From NCBI GenBank assembly GCA_946007445.1, contig CAMGAL010000066.1:1-9232 (forward strand): a DNA stretch of 9,232 nt. Reading direction: 5' to 3'. The translations under genes and the position numbers were made by a program. Source of the DNA: an uncultured Mediterranea sp. Lineage in GTDB: Bacteria; Bacteroidota; Bacteroidia; Bacteroidales; Bacteroidaceae. Shown piece after piece: positions 1-6,147 of this stretch (position 1 is the first letter of the stretch; every line of letters begins with the position of its first letter). Below the pieces are notes generated by a model. That model did no database searches and was not told the DNA's origin. It saw only the letters and a list, made by a program, of their open reading frames with translations.

Positions 1-1375
<1,375 letters not shown>

Positions 1376-1410
1376 TTATGAATAGGTTTTTTCGTTGATT
1401 TCAGGCTGCT

Positions 1411-1423
1411 TCCCATGATGGGA
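1411..1423. promoter_or_regulatory. Small inverted repeat in the beta-galactosidase leader
   Basis: TCCCA-TGA-TGGGA is a perfect 5-bp inverted repeat with a 3-nt centre. It lies just downstream, in the minus-strand sense, of the predicted -7 box at 1428-1435, so it would sit at or just after the transcription start of the beta-galactosidase gene. It could be an operator half-site pair or a short leader hairpin. A repeat this short can arise by chance and no regulator gene is adjacent. Confidence 0.25.
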
Positions 1424-1427
1424 GTTG

Positions 1428-1435
1428 CAAAGATA
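1428..1435 (-). promoter_or_regulatory. Putative -7 promoter element of beta-galactosidase gene
   Basis: On the minus strand this reads TATCTTTG, an exact match to the Bacteroides primary-sigma -7 consensus TAnnTTTG. It lies 64 bp upstream of the ATG at 1363, leaving a leader of roughly 55-60 nt. The matching TTTG -33 box is not well placed: the nearest (minus strand, 1450-1453) leaves a 14-bp spacer instead of about 19-21. This may therefore be a weak or activator-dependent promoter, which would suit a sugar-inducible gene; that last point is inference. Confidence 0.5.
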
Positions 1436-1697
1436 GATATTTTCGTTCGCAAATCGCCTCCTCCTCCCGTTTTTCTTTCTTTTCTCTCCATATTTTCATT
1501 GATAGGCTCCCGAGGCCCATTACACTTTGTTGATACAGATTCGATGAGGACGGGAGTTGGTACATTCGGTTCGTCTGATTCTTCAAGAGATGTTTTCAGT
1601 TCTCCTCTTTCTGGGGAGGATGGGAGTGGATGACCTCAAACAGATAGTCTTCTTCGCCCTTTCTCCCTCGCTTCTCCGCCCCTTCTCCTCCATAGTG

Positions 1698-1762
1698 CCT
1701 TCGGTGTGAGTTCGGTGTGCCTTCGGTCCGGGACCGAACTCACACCGAAGACATACCGAAGG
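1698..1762. repeat. 65-bp palindrome of 11-bp TTCGGT units
   Basis: Two 32-bp arms (1698-1729 and 1731-1762) are reverse complements at 27 of 32 positions around a single central G at 1730. Each arm is itself made of three TTCGGT motifs at exact 11-bp spacing: TTCGGTGTGAG, TTCGGTGTGCC and TTCGGTCC on the left, with the mirror series on the right. All five mismatches fall in the spacers between motifs, and the TTCGGT cores are fully conserved. Either strand would form a strong hairpin in RNA or a cruciform in DNA. It lies about mid-way between two divergent genes, so it is not a simple 3'-end terminator for either. It may be a copy of a dispersed palindromic element or a protein-binding array. 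Confidence 0.85.
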
Positions 1763-1912
1763 GAATGCGACGTGAAATAGGCGTTGGTACGACGCAGAAG
1801 AGAGTAAGACTCGGCTTGAATGTTGCCGATGCATAGGGGCGCAGGCAGGGGGTATCGGATGGTCATCTCATCAGTTGGAACAGCTTCTACAGGGAGGAAA
1901 GGGGGCGGATTG

Positions 1913-1944
1913 TTTGGAGATTCACGAGAGGTTGCTTATTTTTG
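1913..1944 (+). promoter_or_regulatory. Putative Bacteroides-type promoter of DUF5686 gene
   Basis: TTTG at 1913-1916 and TATTTTTG at 1937-1944 match the -33 TTTG and -7 TAnnTTTG elements of the Bacteroides primary sigma factor, with a 20-bp spacer in the normal range. The -7 box is followed by CGCC, as in the two other good promoters of this window. Transcription would start near 1950, giving a leader of only about 25 nt before the ATG at 1974. Confidence 0.65.
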
Positions 1945-1973
1945 CGCCATGTATGGTGTAAAGTAAATGTAGG

Positions 1974-4214
1974 ATGGAGAGAATGAAATCTCACAAATGG
2001 CTCATACCCTGCCTGCTGCTCCTGCTGACGGGAGGCGTGGCTAGGGGGATGCGGCCTGCTGCCCAAGCCGGTGTGCCTGGCACACCTCCGCCGACGCTGG
2101 CCGACTCCATCATGGAGAGGGTCATCTTCTTTGCTCCGTTTTACGAGAAAATCATTCAGGAATACAGGGCGGAACTCTACATCAAGGGTACCGTGGATAT
2201 CCGCAAGAAGAATCACCTGATGCGCTACATCCCCACGATGTTCCGCCTGCGCAAGGGGGTACGGAAGTACGTGATGGAGACACACAACGACCTGCACTTC
2301 ACCGCCCCCGACATCTACGACCAGAAGGTGAAGGCGGCTATCGGCACCAGCAGCGAGATGTGGGAACTGGACGGCCGACTGCCCGAATACCTCCACCTCA
2401 ACATCTATCAGCCCACCTTGCTCTACGACAAGCTGATGTCCCCTCTGGCACCCCATGCCCCCAAGTACTATCGCTACCGGGTGGACTCGGTGATGGGCGA
2501 CCCGCACAATCGGGCCTATCGCATCCGCTTCATGCCCCGCAGCAGCAGTTACCAGCTGGTGGGAGGCTACTTGGTGGTGACGGCTGATGTGTGGAGTGTG
2601 CGCGAGATGCGCTTTGCCGGGCGGTCGGAGATGATGCGCATCAACAGCCTGGTGCGCATGGGCGAGGTGGGCGATGCCGACGAGTTCCTGCCCGTGAACT
2701 ACGAGATAGAGGCTTCGTTCCGCTTCTTGGGCAATCGCATGGATGCCAGCTATGAAGCGGCACTCGACTACAGCGAGATACAGCAACGGCACGAGTCGAT
2801 GCCCAGCCGGCGCAAGGCTACGAGCAAGTATGATCTCACGGAGTCGTACACGCTGACCACCGACACCAATGCCTACCAGCGCGACACGGCCTACTTCCAC
2901 ACCGTGAGGCCCTATCCGCTGGCACCGGATGAGCAGCAACTGTACAAGGACTTCTATCTCTATCGCGATACGGTGGGACGTCACAAGCAACCACGCAAGC
3001 CGCTGGAGTTCTGGGGGCAGATTGGCGACGCACTCATCAGCCGCTACACCGTCGATATGGACAAGTTGGGCAGCCTGCGCTGCTCGCCCCTCATCAACCC
3101 CTTCCTGCTGAGCTACGGCGGTAGCGGCGTATCCTACCGCCAGGACTTCAAGTACAACCGCTTCTTCTCCGGCGACCGCCTGCTGCGCATCGTTCCTCGC
3201 GTGGGTTACAACTTCACCCGCAGGGAGTTCTACTGGCGCGTGCGCGGCAACTTCCTCTATTGGCCCAAGAAGCGGGTCTCTTTGGCGGTGGACGTGGGTA
3301 ACGGCAACCGCATCTACAGCAGTGCCGTGCTCAATGAGCTGAAGGAGATGCCCGACAGTGTGTTCAACTTCAGCCGCTTCCAGCTGGACTACTACCGCGA
3401 CCTCTACCTGAAGGTTAATCACAGCTGGGAGGCGCTCAACGGGCTGACCATTGACTTAGGCTTCTCGGGACACCACCGCACGGCTGTACGAGGGTCGGAT
3501 GAGGAGCCGATGCCGTTCATTCCTCCCGCAGGCAGTATTGTGGGCTTGCCCGACTATGCCGCCGAGGTGCTGAGCCGCCTCAAGCGGGTGTACAATACCT
3601 TTGCCCCTCATGTGCGTGTCACTTGGACACCGGGACAATACTACTACCTGAATGGCGACCGCAAGGTGAACCTCTACTCGATGTACCCCACCTTCTCCGT
3701 AGATTGGGAGCGTGGCATCAAGGGCCCTTTCAACAGCACGGGCAACTACGAGCGGTGGGAGGTGGACGTGCAGCACAACATCCCGCTCGGGCAGCTGCGC
3801 GACCTCTACCTGAGGGTGGGGTGGGGTGCCTTCACCAAGCAGAAGTCGCTCTACTTCGTGGACTTTGTCAACTTCCGCCGCTCCAATCTGCCGGTGGGGT
3901 GGAACGACGAAATAGGCGGTGTGTTCCAGCTGCTCGACAGTCGCTGGTACAACTCCTCGCGCAAGTACCTGCGTGCCCACGCCACCTACGAGTCGCCCTT
4001 CCTCTTGATACCCTATCTGGGTCGCTTCCGCCAGCATGTGCTCAACGAACGCCTCTATCTCAGTGCGCTGGCGGTGCCACACCTGAAGCCCTATCTGGAG
4101 GTGGGCTACGGCATAGGTACCCATATCTTCGATGTTGGCGTCTTCTCCAGCGTTTCCAACTGGAAGTTCGAGGAAGTGGGATGCAATTTCACCTTCGAAC
4201 TTTTCAACCGATAG
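1974..4214 (+). CDS. DUF5686 family outer-membrane beta-barrel protein
   Basis: A predicted outer-membrane protein of a Bacteroidota-wide family whose function is unknown. The 746-residue product starts with a signal peptide (hydrophobic IPCLLLLLTGG at 11-21). ATG at 1974 is taken as start; an in-frame ATG at 1983 is equally possible and leaves a cleaner signal peptide. The N-terminal half, about 45-345, has the DUF5686 pattern of a YxAELYIKG strand (64-72), then KYYRYRVDSV and YRIRFMPR (164-189) and alternating strands such as GGYLVVTADVWSVREMRF (197-214). From about 375 the sequence changes to amphipathic, aromatic-rich strands separated by turns, typical of a beta-barrel, ending EEVGCNFTFELFNR. 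Many relatives carry an N-terminal carboxypeptidase-regulatory-like domain; I see none here. It is followed after 80 bp by the SIMPL-domain gene on the same strand, with no promoter I can recognise between, so co-transcription is plausible. The family call rests on remembered sequence features, not a search. Confidence 0.8.
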   Translation: MERMKSHKWLIPCLLLLLTGGVARGMRPAAQAGVPGTPPPTLADSIMERVIFFAPFYEKIIQEYRAELYIKGTVDIRKKNHLMRYIPTMFRLRKGVRKYVMETHNDLHFTAPDIYDQKVKAAIGTSSEMWELDGRLPEYLHLNIYQPTLLYDKLMSPLAPHAPKYYRYRVDSVMGDPHNRAYRIRFMPRSSSYQLVGGYLVVTADVWSVREMRFAGRSEMMRINSLVRMGEVGDADEFLPVNYEIEASFRFLGNRMDASYEAALDYSEIQQRHESMPSRRKATSKYDLTESYTLTTDTNAYQRDTAYFHTVRPYPLAPDEQQLYKDFYLYRDTVGRHKQPRKPLEFWGQIGDALISRYTVDMDKLGSLRCSPLINPFLLSYGGSGVSYRQDFKYNRFFSGDRLLRIVPRVGYNFTRREFYWRVRGNFLYWPKKRVSLAVDVGNGNRIYSSAVLNELKEMPDSVFNFSRFQLDYYRDLYLKVNHSWEALNGLTIDLGFSGHHRTAVRGSDEEPMPFIPPAGSIVGLPDYAAEVLSRLKRVYNTFAPHVRVTWTPGQYYYLNGDRKVNLYSMYPTFSVDWERGIKGPFNSTGNYERWEVDVQHNIPLGQLRDLYLRVGWGAFTKQKSLYFVDFVNFRRSNLPVGWNDEIGGVFQLLDSRWYNSSRKYLRAHATYESPFLLIPYLGRFRQHVLNERLYLSALAVPHLKPYLEVGYGIGTHIFDVGVFSSVSNWKFEEVGCNFTFELFNR

Positions 4215-4257
4215 CGACGTTTGAATGAAGAATGAAAAAATGAATCTCGTAACTTAA

Positions 4258-4288
4258 AAACTCAAAAACTAATAAACTCAAAAACTAA
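4258..4288 (+). repeat. Two 15-bp direct repeats before the SIMPL gene
   Basis: AAACTCAAAAACTAA occurs twice, at 4258-4272 and 4274-4288, separated by one T, giving a 16-bp period. It ends 6 bp before the ATG at 4295 and so forms most of the A-rich ribosome-entry region, which has no Shine-Dalgarno sequence. A/T-rich leaders of this type are normal in Bacteroidota. Slippage could change the copy number and hence the distance from the upstream stop codon. Confidence 0.8.
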
Positions 4289-4294
4289 AGCAGT

Positions 4295-4996
4295 ATGGCA
4301 CAATGGAAAACAGAAGCCCTCATCCTGGCAGCAGGCCTGGTATGCTTGGGCGGATGCCTGCGCAAGGGCATCAACGAATGGGTGGAAAAAGACCGCATCG
4401 TGACGGTGAAGGGACTGGCCGAAAGAGAAGTGCCGGCCGACAAGGTGACGTGGCCTCTCATGCACAAGGACATTGGCGACAATCCTGCCACCATCTACAA
4501 CCACATGGAGGAGAAGAACACGGCCATCGTGCGCTTCCTCAAGGCCAACGGCATCAGCGACGAGGAGATCAGCATCGTCCCGCCCGAAATTATCGACATG
4601 CAGGCCGAGCGCTATGGCAATCAGAACATCACCTACCGCTACAATGCCACCTCGGTCATCACCGTCACCTCGCGGCAGGTGGAGAAGGTGCGCAAGCTCA
4701 TGTCCGAGCAGGCTGAACTGATGAAGCAGGGCATTGCCATCACCGGCGGCGACTATCGCTACAGCGTGGTGTATGAGTTCACGGGTTTGAATGACATCAA
4801 GCCGCAGATGGTGGAGGAGGCTACCAAGAACGCCCGCAGCGTGGCGGAGAAGTTTGCCACCGACTCCGGCAGCCGGCTGGGCAAGATACGCAACGCCTCG
4901 CAGGGGCAGTTCTCCATCGAAGACCGCGATGCCAATACGCCCCACATCAAGAATATCCGGGTTGTGACCACCGTAAACTACTATTTGCGTAACTGA
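4295..4996 (+). CDS. SIMPL domain (DUF541) envelope protein
   Basis: A 233-residue member of the SIMPL/DUF541 family, which includes E. coli YggE (linked to oxidative-stress protection) and BP26 of Brucella; the biochemical role is unknown. The N-terminal hydrophobic segment ALILAAGLVCLGGC (8-21) followed by RK fits a membrane anchor. LGGC at 18-21 could also be read as a weak lipobox, but the n-region is only weakly positive, so an anchor is preferred. The SIMPL domain covers about 34-232: the opening strand RIVTVKGLAEREVPADKV (34-51), the helix NHMEEKNTAIVRFLKANGI (69-87) with the ISDEEISI turn, the central VITVTSRQVEKVRKLM (121-136), the helix QMVEEATKNARSVAEKFA (171-188) and the closing IRVVTTVNYYL (221-231). 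It ends with tandem stops TGA TAA. Probably expressed with the upstream outer-membrane gene, which suggests a shared envelope task; that link is inferred only from position. Confidence 0.88.
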   Translation: MAQWKTEALILAAGLVCLGGCLRKGINEWVEKDRIVTVKGLAEREVPADKVTWPLMHKDIGDNPATIYNHMEEKNTAIVRFLKANGISDEEISIVPPEIIDMQAERYGNQNITYRYNATSVITVTSRQVEKVRKLMSEQAELMKQGIAITGGDYRYSVVYEFTGLNDIKPQMVEEATKNARSVAEKFATDSGSRLGKIRNASQGQFSIEDRDANTPHIKNIRVVTTVNYYLRN

Positions 4997-5019
4997 TAAG
5001 CATTTTCGGGGGGGTAGTA

Positions 5020-5050
5020 TTTGGATTTTGGAAAACTTAGACTATCTTTG
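5020..5050 (+). promoter_or_regulatory. Putative promoter of the kinase-pair operon
   Basis: TTTG at 5020-5023 and TATCTTTG at 5043-5050 match the Bacteroides -33 and -7 consensus with a 19-bp spacer. A second TTTG sits at 5027-5030. The -7 box is followed by CGCC. Transcription should start around 5055, giving a leader of about 25 nt. A run of seven G residues (5008-5014) lies just upstream of the -33 box. Aligned without gaps, 27 of 35 positions (5020-5054) match the rpsA promoter at 8289-8323. Confidence 0.7.
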
Positions 5051-5079
5051 CGCCGAATAACATAACTTTCACTTTGCGA

Positions 5080-6147
5080 ATGAGAAAACACCTCTGGCTG
5101 TTCTGTGCCCTACTGACCTGCGCAGGCTCCTTGTGGAGCTATCCTGCGGATTCCCTTCGTAGGGAGTGCGACAGCGTACGAGCGGCGTATGACAGGTTGG
5201 ACATCAACAGTCCGCAAAGCTATATCGCACAGAAGAATCTGCAACGGGTGTTGCATGAGGTCAATGCCCTTCAGGTAGAGACCCGCCATCAGGAGAACCT
5301 GTTGATGCTCTATCATGTGGCAGGCGGTGTGGTCGTGCTCTTCTTGGCCGGACTGACCACCTACCACATGAGGAAGCGCATTAAAGCCTTGAAAAGCTCA
5401 GAGCAGGAACTGGCTCGGGCGGTGGAGCAGGCCAAGCACTCCATTCAGACCAAGAACATCTTCCTCTCCAACATGAGCCACGAGATACGCACACCCCTCA
5501 ATGCCTTGTCGGGCTTCTCCTCCATCCTGACCAACAGCCAGGTGGACAGCGAGACCCGTGAGCAGTGCAACGAGGTCATCCAGCAGAACTCCGACCTGCT
5601 GCTCAAGCTGATAGACGATGTGGTGGACCTCTCCAGCATAGAAAAAGGTATCCTGCAGTTCCGCTACGCCGATGTGGAGGTGGTGGCGGTCTGCCGCAGG
5701 GTGGTCGAGATGGTGGAGCATATCAAGCAGACGGCAGCATCGGTTGGCTTCGACACGACGTTGGAGAGCCTGACCCTGCATACCGACGAGGCTCGTCTGC
5801 AACAACTGCTCATCAACCTCCTCATCAATGCCACCAAGTTCACCTCCGAGGGCACCATCCGGCTGACACTGACTGTGGAGCAAGGCATGGCCCTCTTTGC
5901 CGTGGCCGACACCGGATGCGGCATTGCTCCCGAGAAACGCGAGAAAGTGTTCAACCGTTTTGAGAAGCTGGACGAGCAGTCGCAAGGTGCCGGTCTGGGA
6001 CTCTCCATCGCCAGCCTGATTGTGGAGAAGATGGGTGGTCGCATCTGGATAGACCCCGACTATACGGAGGGGGCCCGCTTCTGCGTCACCCACCCCTTGC
6101 CGTCGGCTCCGACCGACGACGCAGCGAGAAAGGAGGGCTCTGTATGA
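5080..6147 (+). CDS. Short membrane histidine kinase with complete catalytic core
   Basis: A 355-residue sensor-type histidine kinase. ATG at 5080 is chosen over the in-frame TTG at 5074. Residues 1-20 (RKHLWLFCALLTCAGSLWS) are a signal peptide or first membrane segment; only about 50 residues, helical in appearance, lie before the second hydrophobic segment VAGGVVVLFLAGLTTY (80-95), so the outside sensor is minimal and has no known domain. A charged linker (98-125, probably coiled coil) leads to HisKA: SHEIRTPLNAL at 133-143, His134 being the phospho-acceptor. The ATPase domain is complete: N box LLINLLINATKF (243-254, Asn246 and Asn250), G1 DTGCGI (277-282), F box VFNRFEKL (290-297) and G2 GAGLGLS (303-309). 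It ends KMGGRIWIDP plus a short tail. The gene overlaps the next by ATGA at 6144-6147 and carries that gene's Shine-Dalgarno sequence in its last codons. No receiver domain or response regulator is attached or adjacent. I infer that its signal comes through its operon partner. Confidence 0.9.
   Translation: MRKHLWLFCALLTCAGSLWSYPADSLRRECDSVRAAYDRLDINSPQSYIAQKNLQRVLHEVNALQVETRHQENLLMLYHVAGGVVVLFLAGLTTYHMRKRIKALKSSEQELARAVEQAKHSIQTKNIFLSNMSHEIRTPLNALSGFSSILTNSQVDSETREQCNEVIQQNSDLLLKLIDDVVDLSSIEKGILQFRYADVEVVAVCRRVVEMVEHIKQTAASVGFDTTLESLTLHTDEARLQQLLINLLINATKFTSEGTIRLTLTVEQGMALFAVADTGCGIAPEKREKVFNRFEKLDEQSQGAGLGLSIASLIVEKMGGRIWIDPDYTEGARFCVTHPLPSAPTDDAARKEGSV
6127..6136 (+). promoter_or_regulatory. 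Full-length Shine-Dalgarno sequence inside the first kinase gene
   Basis: AGAAAGGAGG is complementary over 10 nt to the 3' end of Bacteroides 16S rRNA as I remember it (CCUCCUUUCU). It leaves seven bases before the ATG at 6144, an ideal spacing. It sits within the last codons of the upstream gene (Arg-Lys-Glu region), so ribosomes ending that gene would be next to the restart site. It supports 6144 as the true start of the second gene. Confidence 0.75.

Noticed and set aside
1583..1866. Short minus-strand frames of 76 and 83 codons in the divergent spacer
   Set aside because: Both read straight through the 65-bp palindrome and give arginine-rich, low-information products in two overlapping frames; no sign of selection on a protein.
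1949..1966. A five-codon upstream frame (ATG to TAA) before the DUF5686 start
   Set aside because: The predicted transcription start is at about the same position, so its ATG may not be in the transcript, and it has no ribosome-binding features.
1887..3422. A 511-codon open frame on the minus strand
   Set aside because: It is antisense to the DUF5686 gene and has the same Val/His/Ala-rich shadow composition. The plus-strand protein has a signal peptide, barrel strands and a promoter.
4215..4294. A separate promoter for the SIMPL gene
   Set aside because: No TAnnTTTG box with a TTTG at the right distance is present in this gap; the A-rich repeats look like a translation leader.
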